From WRHT01 sp031550525 (lineage in GTDB: Bacteria > Desulfobacterota > Desulfovibrionia > Desulfovibrionales > Desulfovibrionaceae), in NCBI GenBank assembly GCA_031550525.1, contig JAVBON010000015.1:48383-112382 (forward strand): a DNA stretch of 64,000 bases. Direction: 5' to 3'. Below the pieces are notes generated by a model. It was not told where the DNA came from. It was given only the letters and a program-made list of their open reading frames with translations, and made no database searches. Below are positions 8,552 to 18,593 of this stretch, piece by piece (position 1 is the stretch's first letter; the number at the start of each line of letters is the position of its first letter). The position numbers were made by a program, and so were the translations under genes.

Positions 8552-9661
8552 TTATTTGCCAAGTAGTTTGCTTTTGGCCGCATCAAACTCTTGTTGCAAA
8601 GAATCCATAAGTTCTTTTACGGATATTATGGAGCTAATGCGCCCGGCGTTGGCCCCGGCAAAGGCAAAGCCTTTTTCCAGGTTGCCGCGCATGGCGTTAA
8701 GCAGGGCTGAGGCTATGCAGTAGGGCGAGCGGGTGGGGTCGCAGGTATGAACGCAATGGAATATGCAGTGGAAGTTACGCTTGCCTTCTTCCAGCGCTTC
8801 TATAAAGCGGCCTTTTATGGCCCGGCCCGGCATGCCCACAGGGCTTTTTATTATGGTAAGGTCTTCCGGCTTGGCTTCGACAAAAGCGTTTTTAAAACGG
8901 TCGTCGGCATCGCATTCGTAGGTAGCGACAAAGCGCGTACCCATTTGCACGCCGGAAGCGCCTATTTCAAGCATTCTATGAATATCTTCGCCAGTATACA
9001 CGCCACCGGCGGCAATAACCGGTATTTTACGGCCTGCCTTGTCTTCAAATTCTTTTACGCTGTTTACAGTGTCGGAAAGAATACGCTCCAGCGCAAAATC
9101 CGGGGCATCCAGTTCTTCCGCTTTAAAACCAAGGTGTCCGCCGGCTTTGGGGCCTTCCACCACAAAGGCGTCGGGCAGCACGCCGAAACGCGAAGCCCAT
9201 TTTTTGCACAAAACACTTGCGGCCCTGCCGGAGGAGACAATGGGCACCAGTTTGGTTTTAAATTCTTCTTTCTTTTCGTCGCACAAATCCAGCAGATGTT
9301 TTGGCAGATCCATGGGCAACCCGGCCCCGGAAAAAATTATATCGACTTTTTCTTCAATGGAAGCCCGCACAAGGGAGGTAAAATCCGTAAGGGCCACCAT
9401 AATATTAACGCCGATAATGCCGGAGCTGAGCTCTCTGGCCTGCGTAATTTCTTTTTTTATGGCGCGTATGTTGGCCTCAGTGGGGTTTCTGGCTACGTCG
9501 GGCTCGCGCATGCCAATCATGGCGCCGGCAATTACGCCTATACCGCCCTGGTTGGCAACGGCCGAAGCCAGACGGTGCAAAGATATACCAACACCCATGC
9601 CGCCCTGCACTATAGGCAGTTTGGCGGTTAAATCCCCAATTTTCAAGACGGGTAAGGACAT
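8552..9661 (-). CDS. NAD(P)H-dependent flavin oxidoreductase / nitronate monooxygenase family
   Basis: TIM-barrel FMN enzyme of the 2-nitropropane dioxygenase / FabK family. It may oxidise nitronates or act as an enoyl-ACP reductase II; the sequence alone does not decide. Family signs are the N-terminal QGGMGVGIS, the flavin phosphate loop in GASGVQMGTRF, AAGGVYTGEDI, and the His of GPKAGGHLG that is catalytic in nitronate monooxygenases. The ATG at 9661 gives 369 residues and has GGAGG upstream; a TTG six codons earlier is less likely. The gene stands alone between a terminator and the AddB gene, with an 85-base gap on its 5' side that should hold its promoter. Confidence 0.88.
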   Translation of the reverse strand: MSLPVLKIGDLTAKLPIVQGGMGVGISLHRLASAVANQGGIGVIAGAMIGMREPDVARNPTEANIRAIKKEITQARELSSGIIGVNIMVALTDFTSLVRASIEEKVDIIFSGAGLPMDLPKHLLDLCDEKKEEFKTKLVPIVSSGRAASVLCKKWASRFGVLPDAFVVEGPKAGGHLGFKAEELDAPDFALERILSDTVNSVKEFEDKAGRKIPVIAAGGVYTGEDIHRMLEIGASGVQMGTRFVATYECDADDRFKNAFVEAKPEDLTIIKSPVGMPGRAIKGRFIEALEEGKRNFHCIFHCVHTCDPTRSPYCIASALLNAMRGNLEKGFAFAGANAGRISSIISVKELMDSLQQEFDAAKSKLLGK

Positions 9662-9746
9662 TTTTGAAGTATCCTCCAAAGATTTGTTAATGTGCTTAAA
9701 GTGAGAGTGTTACTATCATTCGTTGCCCAGCGTACTCCCATTATAA

Positions 9747-12700
9747 TTAAAGCACAATACAAATCTCCCTGAAGTCGCAATAATCGCACAGCCGGCTTGG
9801 GCGCGTAAAAAATGTTTTGCTGGCGGCCATGTGCCCAAGCAGATAGTCCAACACCAACTCAGTTTTATTTTCTATTATATCGCGTTTATCGCTCTCCGGC
9901 ATATCTTCCGGCAGCATGAAAATCTCTTTGCCGGATTGCCGTAAAGATACCCAGCCCGCGTTGCATACATTTGAGGCGTCGGCAAAGCCCGCATGCACAA
10001 GGCCTTTTTCGCGTTCCATGCGCCCGAAAGAGGCAAGGTAAAGGTACATGGGCAACTGCACGTCATCCATTTGCTCAGCAATGGCATTAAAAAAGCCTTG
10101 GTCCGCAAAATCGGCCGCGCCGTCTTCAAGCGCTTTCCAAATGCCGGAATCCTGCCAGAAATCCGGATTAAGGCTGCTTATGTTGCCGGTTTTATAATCC
10201 AGAATAACCAGTTTTTCGGTGCCGTCATGCATGCGCAGGTCTATCCTGTCCATTTGGCCGGTCAGTTGATAGGTTGCACCGTTAGCGCCTGCCAAAGGCG
10301 CATGCATGGGCGTCTCCAATGCCAGCACGGTGGTATTTTCCGGCTGGTTTGACAGATACTCGCCCAGCCTGCGCGGGCCGGAGACACGCAGCATGGCCGC
10401 AACGTCGGCCGGAAGCTCGGCCATGCTGCCGTGCGCTTGCAGCCTGCGTAAAAAGATATTGGCAAGCTCGGTACGGCTAATGGTTTTGCCGTTCAGATTT
10501 CTGCCCAGCTTATCGCTGTAAAAATCTCGCAGGGTTTGGTGAAAAATATCGCCCACGGCCAGCGGGTCGTCATCTTCATTAACGCCATCCAATGGCTTTA
10601 GGCCAAGGATGTTGCGGTAATAAAAGGCCGCCGGGCAACGCAGGTAACTGTTAAGCCGCGTGGCTGAAACCGGCGCGGAAAGTATGCGCCTTATCCGCGC
10701 GCGCTCGGCATCGCCGGCCTGCAAGGCGCGATGCCGCAACAATACCGGCGCGACGTTGCTGCCTATGTAATGCAGGGGGCCGTCGGTAAACATGGGCACA
10801 TTGTCCGCCGCCTGGTCGTGCCGTGGCGTTTGGGCTTGGTCTGGAGCAAGAAGCCTGCCCAGCTTGCGCTCGTGCTTCCAGAGCAGTTCCTCAATAAAGC
10901 GGCTTTTCAGTTTTTTTGCGTCTTGCACGCCGCGCGGCTCCACGCCTTCTTGCCAGAATAGATGTACTTTTTTCGCGCCATTCAGCAGTCTGAAAAAGTA
11001 ATAGGCATTAAGCTGCTGGCGTCTGGCGGAATTGGGCAGGCCAAGCTCGGCGCGCAGGCTGTCGGGCAGCAGAGGATCGTTTTGAATTGCGCCGGGCAGC
11101 AAATCGTCCGTCGCATCCAATATGAGCACGGTTTTAAAGCTTAGAAGGCGCGACTCAAGCAAACCCATAATTTGCAGAGCCGTAAGGGGGTATGCGTCAA
11201 AAGGCACGCGCAAGGCGCGTATAAGCTCGCGCACAATGGAAAACAGGGCCGATTGCGGCAAAGGCTCCGTTGCCAGCGCGGATTCGCGTAATTCCGGAAT
11301 AACCGATTGCATGAAGCGGTACAGGCACTCCGCGTCAATGGGAAAACGCGGCCACACCTCACCGCCGGCGTTGAGAAGCAAGGTACAGATATTTTCTAGA
11401 GACTTAGCCAGCGCCGCAAGGCTGTTAGCCGCTAAAAAAGCATCCACAAAATTGGCTTTGAAAGTTTCATATTGTTGGTTGAGAATTTCTAGATTTTCTC
11501 CAACATCCATATCTTCCATGGCTTTTTGCATCAATTCCGGCAAATGCACATAACGTTTGCCCCGGCGCAGGGCGTTTTCCGTACGCAGCAGCAATTCGCG
11601 CCAGGGGGCCGCGCTGTTTTCGCCAAATGCGCCGTGCAGCATTTTTACATAGGGCTGGCGCAGTAACTGGATGCAGTCTTTCCAATATTGCCCGCCGGAA
11701 CGCGCATGCTGGTGCAGGGCGAGAATACTCTCGAAAAAGCGGTTTAAAGGCGTGTTTGTAAGTGGATAGCCCATGGATATGTTGACGTCGGAAGTGCCTA
11801 TATGGTGCAGGCAGGGCAGCAGCAAAGAGGTATCGGGCAGTATTACGGCAGTATCTGCAAAAACATGCTCGTTTTCATCATCGGCTTTATCGGCTTCAAT
11901 GCCGCCAGACAGGCTTTGCTGCTCAAGTATCTTACGCATTGCCGCCAGTTGCGAGTGTACGTCGTAACCGCCATAAAAGGCGATATCAGGTTCGGTATAT
12001 GCAGGCTCCGCATTGCTTGCCAACACTTCAGGCACGAATAGCTCAAGGCCGGTTCCCCAGCTTTTGCGCCAAACTTCCAGCTCGGAGCAGCTCCAATGCG
12101 CGTTGTGTTCCATAAGCGCGGGGTCGGCATGCCACAGCACTGTGGCTGCGTATTCGGACCAGAGTTTTTTGAAAAGCGCGTCCTCGGCGCCGCTGGGGCT
12201 GTAAAATCCGGCAATGTATATACGTTTTCCGCCGCCAAGGGCCGAAGCGGATGCCCCATGCTCCAAAGCCCGCACAGCTTTTTGGGCCGTAAAGCCGGGG
12301 GTGGTCCAGCCATTGGCCTCCAGCCCCGCCATATAGCGCGAGTACAGCCCGGAAAGCCTGCTCAGAATAGCGGCGGCAAAGGGCATAAGCTCGTCTTCAA
12401 GGTGCAGAAAGCCCGATGGAGTGCGGTTATTGATGAAGCACTCCTCAAACAGGTTGGCCAGGCGCACGCCCCAAGGGAAAAAAGTTTCGGCGTCATCTGT
12501 AGGCAGTTTATCCAGATTACCTGGCGAGGCCTTTTGCTCCTCACGCACGCAGTCAAGCAGCAGGCCCACGCGGTCCAGCAGGCCTATGCCCGATGCAGGC
12601 TGGTGGTGTTCAGCCCATATGGCCTGAAAAATTTTGCCAATGGGCAGCATTTGCGGCATGAGGCACGGTTTTTTAACGCGCTCGTCCTGCCGTATCAGGC

Positions 12701-12851
12701 GCTCGAGGTAACGGGCGGGGCGGGAATGCGGAAAAATGAAAACGGCTTTGCCGATATCGCCGGAACATTGCTTGAGGGCCAGCGCCAAAACAGCCTGCAT
12801 AAAGTCGTATTGCCACGGCACCAGTATAAACGGAGTTTTACGCCCGCTCAT
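9747..12851 (-). CDS. addB: AddB-type helicase-nuclease subunit (double-strand break repair)
   Basis: Partner of AddA (next upstream gene) in the RecBCD-like resection of double-strand DNA ends. The 1034 residues include a helicase-like N-terminal part and a C-terminal PD-(D/E)XK nuclease with LVILDYKTG (Asp885, Lys887). Four cysteines fit the AddB iron-sulfur staple: Cys739 in LRCPAAF, then Cys1022, Cys1025 and Cys1031 at the extreme C-terminus, spaced CxxCx5C as in characterised AddB. I see no Walker A motif at the N-terminus, so this subunit is probably not a motor. Its ATG overlaps the AddA stop as ATGA, which implies translational coupling. Confidence 0.88.
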   Translation of the reverse strand: MSGRKTPFILVPWQYDFMQAVLALALKQCSGDIGKAVFIFPHSRPARYLERLIRQDERVKKPCLMPQMLPIGKIFQAIWAEHHQPASGIGLLDRVGLLLDCVREEQKASPGNLDKLPTDDAETFFPWGVRLANLFEECFINNRTPSGFLHLEDELMPFAAAILSRLSGLYSRYMAGLEANGWTTPGFTAQKAVRALEHGASASALGGGKRIYIAGFYSPSGAEDALFKKLWSEYAATVLWHADPALMEHNAHWSCSELEVWRKSWGTGLELFVPEVLASNAEPAYTEPDIAFYGGYDVHSQLAAMRKILEQQSLSGGIEADKADDENEHVFADTAVILPDTSLLLPCLHHIGTSDVNISMGYPLTNTPLNRFFESILALHQHARSGGQYWKDCIQLLRQPYVKMLHGAFGENSAAPWRELLLRTENALRRGKRYVHLPELMQKAMEDMDVGENLEILNQQYETFKANFVDAFLAANSLAALAKSLENICTLLLNAGGEVWPRFPIDAECLYRFMQSVIPELRESALATEPLPQSALFSIVRELIRALRVPFDAYPLTALQIMGLLESRLLSFKTVLILDATDDLLPGAIQNDPLLPDSLRAELGLPNSARRQQLNAYYFFRLLNGAKKVHLFWQEGVEPRGVQDAKKLKSRFIEELLWKHERKLGRLLAPDQAQTPRHDQAADNVPMFTDGPLHYIGSNVAPVLLRHRALQAGDAERARIRRILSAPVSATRLNSYLRCPAAFYYRNILGLKPLDGVNEDDDPLAVGDIFHQTLRDFYSDKLGRNLNGKTISRTELANIFLRRLQAHGSMAELPADVAAMLRVSGPRRLGEYLSNQPENTTVLALETPMHAPLAGANGATYQLTGQMDRIDLRMHDGTEKLVILDYKTGNISSLNPDFWQDSGIWKALEDGAADFADQGFFNAIAEQMDDVQLPMYLYLASFGRMEREKGLVHAGFADASNVCNAGWVSLRQSGKEIFMLPEDMPESDKRDIIENKTELVLDYLLGHMAASKTFFTRPSRLCDYCDFREICIVL

Positions 12852-15800
12852 AACAGCACCTCCCGCAGGTTACGCCCGTCAAGGTATACCAGCATGCCGC
12901 GCGTTTTCTTGGCGCTGTTTTCCGCCAAAAGGGCCAGGTAATGGCGCAACTGTTCCTCGTGCTCGGGGCGTGGCGCGCCGGTTTTGTATTCCAGCACCAG
13001 CAGCGCGTTTTCAGTTTCTTCCACCAGCATATCCATGCGGTAGTTGGCTCCGTCCTTGTCCATAATAACCTGCTCGGCGCGGCCTTTTTCAAGCCAGTCA
13101 GGAGCTTGGGGCAGATTGCAAAACCAGAGCAGGGTATCGGTTATTTCCGCTTTGGCTGTTTCCAGCGAGGCAAGGGGCAAATGAAAATTGCGCAGGCTGT
13201 GGTTTATGCTTCTTTCAATTATAATAGGCAGGTCGCGTAATAAATCTGCTTTATTTTCAGGCATATAAATATTTTCAAGACAATTGTGAAACAATATGCC
13301 GCGCGCTCTCTGGTCATATTCCACCTCCGGCACGGGGTTGCGGAATATTTTAAGAGCCGGCAGCCAGCGCATGGGCCGCCAACCGGCGTCCGGCATGGTG
13401 TAGTTGGCAGGAGAGCAAGGTTTGCCCGCCGGGGGAGTTTCAGTGGGGGCCGCTATTACGGCGGAGTCCTTTACTTCCGGCAAAGCGCCGCTGTTGAAGA
13501 TGCCGTCTTGAGAAAATCTAAAGTCGGCCAGCAACAGTTCCAAAGCCTTGGGTATGCCGGAATTTCGCAAATCGTGCGGCGCGCCGCCTACAAAGGCGTA
13601 CAGTTCTTCTCCCGCTCTGGTCCATGCGACGTAAAGCAGATAAAGCTTTTCCAGGGCTTCGGTATTTTTTGCCAGATAATAGCTTTTGCCGGTGTTTTTG
13701 GAACTTCGCACCAGCAAATTCAGCCCGCCGCACTCGTGCAGCGTGTAGCTTTGCCCGCCAGCCCCGCTAAAACGGTGAAAAGGCATTACCACAACCTTAA
13801 ACTCAAGCCCCTTGGCTTTGTGAATGGTCATAATGCGCACGGCATTGGGGCTTTCCGGCGAGGGTATTTTCTCCTCTTTGCCCTTGTCTTCCCAATAGTC
13901 CAGAAAGGCGGCCAGCGACGAATAGCCCTGTTTTTCCGCACCCAGCAAAAGTTCAAGAAAACGGCGCAGGTATATGGCATAATCCGGCGCAAGCCCGAAC
14001 AGATTAAAATGTTTGTACAGTTCCGCCACTGTATCGTAAGGCCCCATCAGGCCGGACTGGTTGTAGAAGGGCTCCAGCCACGCAGCCCATAGCTCTGGAA
14101 AATCGCGGGCGAAAAGGCGGTAAAGCGGGGCGTGTTTTTGCCTGCCGCCCTCAGGTTGCTCTTTACGCGCTCCGGCTGCCCAGGCCAGCACGTCTTGAGC
14201 ATCAAGGCCGCTCAGCCTGCAAAAAACTTCAGGCCCGGAGATGAAATTTATAAAATTGAGGTCATCCGGCGGGTAATCCAGAAAACGCAGCAAAGCCACA
14301 AGGCGGCGTATAACCGGGTTGGCCTCAAGGCGGAAGCTGTGCTCGGTGACAACGCTTATGCCAAGGCTCAGCAGGCGGTTGGCCACAAAGGCCGCCTCAT
14401 CGCTGGTGCGCACCAGCACGGCTATATCGCCGGGGTTGCGGCGCTTCAAAAGATTTTGCAGAAACAGGTTTTGCAGTTTCTCACCAACCTGCGCCTGCAA
14501 ATCTTCCGCGTCTTCCGCCGTAATCTTGTGTAGTTGAACAAACCCCTGGTGCCGGTTTGAGGCGTTTTTTCGCGGCAGCTTCTGCTCGCAATTTTCAAAG
14601 GCCCTTGCCAGCATGGCCGCGGCCAGCACTGTAAATTCCCGCGGGTGGGCCGAGGGCAACATGCTTGCGGCCACAGCCTCGGCTATTTTGGGGTGCGACA
14701 GGCGCGAGAAAAACATGTTGTTGTGCCGCACCACCTCCGGCGCGCTGCGCCAGTTGTGCTCAAGGCTGGTCAGCAGCGGTTCTGGCTCCATGCTGGTGAG
14801 CGCCGGGTCCGCCGTTACCTCGTCAAACAGGGTGGAGTCTCCGCCGCGCCAACTGTAAATGGCTTGTTTTACGTCGCCCACATAATAAAGCGAGCCGCCG
14901 CGCGAAAGGCATTCTTCAACCAATGGTTGCAGGGCGGCCCACTGGGCCCGGCTGGTGTCTTGAAACTCGTCAATCAGCAGGTGGGTAAGGCGGGAGCCAA
15001 GGCGGCAGCAAGCTTCCGACACGCCGTTATCCGCGTCCAGCACCTTGGCTGCCAGCACAGGCAGCATGTTTCCGGCAATCTGGCCGGAATCGTTTTGCAG
15101 GCGCTCTATGGCGGGCAGCAAACGCCCGGCTGTTTTGGCGTAAGGCAAAAGGTTTATGGCGTCGCCGTATAATTCCAGCTTTGCCGCATTGGCTGCCACG
15201 GCGGAGCAGAAACGGCGGTAGGCCTCTTCAAGATTGTCATCTATTTTGCTGTGAAAGACCTTGGCGCAACAATGGCTGAAATTCGGCTTGCCTGTATAGG
15301 CAGAGGCAGGAAAATCCTGACCTGGGCGGTAATGTTCCGTCTTTTCAAAAAAGGCGGCGAGGTTTTTGTTGGCCTCAACGCCTTGGCGTTCCATGCTGGC
15401 TTGCAGCACTTCAATGCATTGCAAAATTTCGTTATGCGCCGCATGCCAGCGGGCATGGAGCTCGTTTTCGTCGGTGCAGGGGGGCTTCGGGCTGCTTTGC
15501 ATAACCGCGAGCACTTCCAGAAGTCTCTCCTGAATGCGCCCTTTGGGCGTAAGGCCTGAATATTGGGTATGATTCAGCAGGTAAGCCGCGCAATCTTCAA
15601 GCAGGCGCTCGCATTCGGCATCACCGCCGGATACGGCATCCAGCAATTCATCATACAAAGGCGAGAAAAAGGCTTTTTCGTCAAAAGCCAGTTCAAAATC
15701 CGGCGGTATTTTAAGCGTTACGGCAGAAATTTTTATAAGCAGATTCAGCAGGCTGTCTATGGTGCGTATGTTAAGGGCGTCGTAACGGCGCAGAATGGAA

Positions 15801-16102
15801 TCCAGCCAGGCGGCGGCAGCGGCAGGGCTTAAATTATCGCAGTTTTCCAGTGGAATAAGAGAGGGATCGGCCAGGGCTATCTGCTTGAGGGTGTTTATAA
15901 CCCGCATTTTCATTTCGGCGGCGGCCTTGTTGGTAAAGGTCATAGCCAAAATTTCGGTGAACAGACCGCTCTGCCTGCGCCAGGCTTTGTGGCAGGAATC
16001 CTTGGGGATATCCTGCCCCATTTTGCAGAGCAGTTCCAAAAAGCGCCGGGTCAGGGTATAAGTTTTACCCGACCCGGCCGAGGCTTTTATTTGTTCAAGC
16101 AT
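12848..16102 (-). CDS. addA: AddA-type helicase-nuclease subunit (UvrD/RecB superfamily)
   Basis: SF1A helicase with a C-terminal nuclease domain; with AddB it unwinds and trims broken DNA ends to load RecA. Walker A is ASAGSGKT, at residues 7-14, very near the N-terminus. Motif II is LLIDEFQDTS, motif V lies in MTIHKAKGLEF and motif VI is VAWTRAGEEL. The nuclease motif LLVLEYKTG lies about 45 residues from the end. The ATG at 16102 is preferred to an in-frame TTG at 16117 because the protein then begins MLEQIKASAGSGKT; the ribosome site is weak. Length 1084 is somewhat short for AddA. It starts 19 bases after the PFK stop, so the genes look co-transcribed. Confidence 0.9.
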   Translation of the reverse strand: MLEQIKASAGSGKTYTLTRRFLELLCKMGQDIPKDSCHKAWRRQSGLFTEILAMTFTNKAAAEMKMRVINTLKQIALADPSLIPLENCDNLSPAAAAAWLDSILRRYDALNIRTIDSLLNLLIKISAVTLKIPPDFELAFDEKAFFSPLYDELLDAVSGGDAECERLLEDCAAYLLNHTQYSGLTPKGRIQERLLEVLAVMQSSPKPPCTDENELHARWHAAHNEILQCIEVLQASMERQGVEANKNLAAFFEKTEHYRPGQDFPASAYTGKPNFSHCCAKVFHSKIDDNLEEAYRRFCSAVAANAAKLELYGDAINLLPYAKTAGRLLPAIERLQNDSGQIAGNMLPVLAAKVLDADNGVSEACCRLGSRLTHLLIDEFQDTSRAQWAALQPLVEECLSRGGSLYYVGDVKQAIYSWRGGDSTLFDEVTADPALTSMEPEPLLTSLEHNWRSAPEVVRHNNMFFSRLSHPKIAEAVAASMLPSAHPREFTVLAAAMLARAFENCEQKLPRKNASNRHQGFVQLHKITAEDAEDLQAQVGEKLQNLFLQNLLKRRNPGDIAVLVRTSDEAAFVANRLLSLGISVVTEHSFRLEANPVIRRLVALLRFLDYPPDDLNFINFISGPEVFCRLSGLDAQDVLAWAAGARKEQPEGGRQKHAPLYRLFARDFPELWAAWLEPFYNQSGLMGPYDTVAELYKHFNLFGLAPDYAIYLRRFLELLLGAEKQGYSSLAAFLDYWEDKGKEEKIPSPESPNAVRIMTIHKAKGLEFKVVVMPFHRFSGAGGQSYTLHECGGLNLLVRSSKNTGKSYYLAKNTEALEKLYLLYVAWTRAGEELYAFVGGAPHDLRNSGIPKALELLLADFRFSQDGIFNSGALPEVKDSAVIAAPTETPPAGKPCSPANYTMPDAGWRPMRWLPALKIFRNPVPEVEYDQRARGILFHNCLENIYMPENKADLLRDLPIIIERSINHSLRNFHLPLASLETAKAEITDTLLWFCNLPQAPDWLEKGRAEQVIMDKDGANYRMDMLVEETENALLVLEYKTGAPRPEHEEQLRHYLALLAENSAKKTRGMLVYLDGRNLREVLL

Positions 16103-16121
16103 AACTGACAAGCACAAGGGG

Positions 16122-17441
16122 CTAAGGCATCATGCCTTTAAGGCCGCCTTGGCCGGTGGATTCCAGCACGCTGCGCCAGTAGCCGGAGCGTATGTCCAGC
16201 TTGCGGCGTTTTTGAATAACCAAATCCAACGGCAGGTGCACGTAACGGTCCATAAGTTTTGCCACCACCATATTGGTTTTGCCGGCCATGGCCGCATGCA
16301 CGGCGCTTTGGCCCAAGAGGCCGCAGTAGACCTTGTCGTTGGCGTTGGCAGGTATGGAGCGTATAATATAGCTGGGGTCGATGTATTTCATGGTAAAATC
16401 CATATTGCGCTCTTGCAGGTATCTTTTGATTTCAGAGCGCAGCAGGGTGGCTATATCGCCCAATATTGGGTTGCCGGAGGCGTCTTTTTCGCCCGTTGTT
16501 TGCAAAATATGCTGCCCCGCGCCCTCAGCCGCCACAATAACGGCGTGTTTGCGCTGTTTCAAGCGATCATAAAGCGCCGGAAGGAGCCCCCCCTCGCCCT
16601 CAAGCGAGAAATCAACTTCCGGTATGAGCACAAAGTTAACTTCTTTAAGCGCCAAAGTGGCATGGGCGGCTATAAAACCTGATTCACGCCCCATAAGCTT
16701 TACAAGCCCTATGCCGTTTTTGGCCCCCAGCGCCTCGGTATGGGCGCTTTGTATGGCCTCGGTAGCCTTGAACACGGCGGTTTCAAAGCCAAAGGACTGA
16801 GTTATGAAGTTAATGTCGTTATCAATGGTTTTGGGTATGCCGATAACGGAAATTTTAAGGCCGCGCTTGCTTACTTCCCTCACCACGCTTGAGGTGGCCT
16901 TCATGGTGCCGTCTCCGCCTATCATAAACAGCACGCTTACGTTCAGGCGCTCCAGCGCGTCAACTATTTCGATTGGGCTTTGCGGCCCGCGCGACGTGCC
17001 CAGCATGGTGCCGCCAAACTGGTGAATATCGGCCACGGTTTTGGGGCTTAGTTCCACCACATCGTGCGCGTATTTGGGTATAAAACCTTCCAGCCCGTAC
17101 TGTATGCCGAGCATGGCAGGCACATTGTAGTTATGAAAGGCCTCCATCACTATGGCGCGTATGACGTCGTTAATGCCGGGGCAGAGCCCCCCGCAGGTAA
17201 CTATGGCGCATTTGGTTTTGGAGGTGTCGAAATAGAGCATTTCACGCGGGCCGGCAGCTTCAAACTTCATCGGCACCGGCTCGGAGTCGTACAACTCGTC
17301 AAAATGCTCACCATCAAGAAACAGCGATACCGAAGCCATATTTGGCATGGTATAGGCGGGCAGCGGAGATTTTATCTTGGCTTCGCCCAGAGTGGGGATT
17401 TGCGGGTTTATATGGATTTTAGTTTTTTTCGCATCAGACAT
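16122..17441 (-). CDS. pfkA: 6-phosphofructokinase, long ATP-type clade
   Basis: Phosphorylates fructose-6-P in glycolysis. The N-terminal phosphate loop is CGGLCPGINDV. The donor-site motif reads IGGDGT (175-179), with Gly at the position that is Asp in PPi-dependent enzymes, whereas the second selectivity position is PKTIDND (203-209), with Lys as in PPi enzymes. Gly plus Lys is known in the long ATP-dependent group that includes trypanosomal and plant plastid PFKs, so ATP is the likely donor. At 439 residues it is much longer than E. coli PfkA (320). The ATG at 17441 has GAGG 8 bases upstream. It lies between a membrane protein gene and addA in one run. Confidence 0.9.
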   Translation of the reverse strand: MSDAKKTKIHINPQIPTLGEAKIKSPLPAYTMPNMASVSLFLDGEHFDELYDSEPVPMKFEAAGPREMLYFDTSKTKCAIVTCGGLCPGINDVIRAIVMEAFHNYNVPAMLGIQYGLEGFIPKYAHDVVELSPKTVADIHQFGGTMLGTSRGPQSPIEIVDALERLNVSVLFMIGGDGTMKATSSVVREVSKRGLKISVIGIPKTIDNDINFITQSFGFETAVFKATEAIQSAHTEALGAKNGIGLVKLMGRESGFIAAHATLALKEVNFVLIPEVDFSLEGEGGLLPALYDRLKQRKHAVIVAAEGAGQHILQTTGEKDASGNPILGDIATLLRSEIKRYLQERNMDFTMKYIDPSYIIRSIPANANDKVYCGLLGQSAVHAAMAGKTNMVVAKLMDRYVHLPLDLVIQKRRKLDIRSGYWRSVLESTGQGGLKGMMP

Positions 17442-17497
17442 GGGCAATACCTCAAAGTTCTTTCCGTTAAGCCTTTACAACGCGGCGCTCGTACATA

Positions 17498-18535
17498 TTA
17501 CTTGGGCAACATTTGGACCATACCAGAAATCACGCCGGATTCGAAATAGAAACTTCCTAAAAATAACAGGTGCCCCAGCATGGCAAAAACCAGCGCTGCA
17601 AGGCTTACCCATATGCCTGCCTTATGGCGCAACGGAGTTGGACTGCGCAAAATTGCAACCCAGAATATGGCGCAGCAAGCGTAAAGTACCAAGCCTATCC
17701 ATACTTCAGTGCCTTTAAGCTCAAAAGGAGTAGCAGCGACAAAATTTTGCAAAACAAACATCATGCCCAGCCCGCACAGGCCGGTAATTACAGAGGCGGT
17801 GGCAAGCCAGCGGGCAAGGTGTTTGGCCGCAAAATTGTAGTAATCTCGCCCGTAGTCGTCTTTGGCGCGGCGTAAAAGTAATACGCACAGGCCCGCGTTA
17901 GCCGCTATGCCCATACCTCCGGCCAGCATTTTTCCAGCCATCAGAATGCTGTTGCCCAGGCTGGGCATGCCAAAGGGGTAGAGGGACCAGCTCCATGAAA
18001 AAATGGAAAAAAGCAGTTGCACGTTCAAAATTTGCGGCGTTTGTAAAAGCGTGGCAAAAGTCATGGCAAAGGCCGCGCTGCCGCATATTGCAATAAGCAG
18101 GGCCAAGGTAAGCTGGGGCAGGTTGCGCCCGCGCAGCTTGGGCCAGGCTAGCCTGCCCAGCAGCAGCAAAAGCGCCAGCAGAATAAAATATCCCGCCAAA
18201 AGCGCCATTTGCGCCGGTTCCGGCGGCATGGCAACGCCTGCTTCCTGTAGCGACTTAAGCTGTTCCGGCGTAAGGTCGTCAAGTTTGGGCAAAGCTTTGC
18301 ACAGCCGGTAATACCCGCTTGCCAGCACCGTAAGCACAAGCGTTGCGGCCAAACTGCAAAACCAGAGGTTACACAACTGTATTTGTCGCGACAAAAGGCC
18401 AAAAAAAGGTTTTTTACGCGCCATTTCAAAAATTTTAAGAAAAACCGCCAGCCATGGCCCGAAAAAAGCTGCAAGCAGCACGGTTGTAATAACGGCCGCG
18501 AATAAATAGTAGGCAAAAAAAATAAGGTTTTGCAT
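17498..18535 (-). CDS. Multi-pass membrane protein of unknown function
   Basis: I do not recognise the family with certainty. The 345-residue protein has eight to nine hydrophobic segments: one at the very N-terminus (about 3-30), a pair around 55-75 and 105-125, several from 140 to 210, and three in the C-terminal third. Loops are short, apart from a charged loop after helix one (ARKKPFF) and a Pro/Leu-rich loop near residues 85-103. No cofactor motif or signal peptide stands out; scattered His and Trp recall haem-copper or bd-type oxidase subunits, but nothing decisive. It is the first gene of the minus-strand run leading into pfkA, and its promoter must lie in or beyond the 234-bp repeat element just upstream. 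Confidence 0.75.
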   Translation of the reverse strand: MQNLIFFAYYLFAAVITTVLLAAFFGPWLAVFLKIFEMARKKPFFGLLSRQIQLCNLWFCSLAATLVLTVLASGYYRLCKALPKLDDLTPEQLKSLQEAGVAMPPEPAQMALLAGYFILLALLLLLGRLAWPKLRGRNLPQLTLALLIAICGSAAFAMTFATLLQTPQILNVQLLFSIFSWSWSLYPFGMPSLGNSILMAGKMLAGGMGIAANAGLCVLLLRRAKDDYGRDYYNFAAKHLARWLATASVITGLCGLGMMFVLQNFVAATPFELKGTEVWIGLVLYACCAIFWVAILRSPTPLRHKAGIWVSLAALVFAMLGHLLFLGSFYFESGVISGMVQMLPK

Positions 18536-18593
18536 GGGGTAAAATCCTTGTCGTCAGGCTGCTTGGGCCGGGTAGTCTTTCTTCCGCTTTCTG

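Noticed and set aside
12096..12941. 281-codon plus-strand frame inside addB
   Set aside because: Antisense to a gene with clear motifs; no start signal or recognisable domain.
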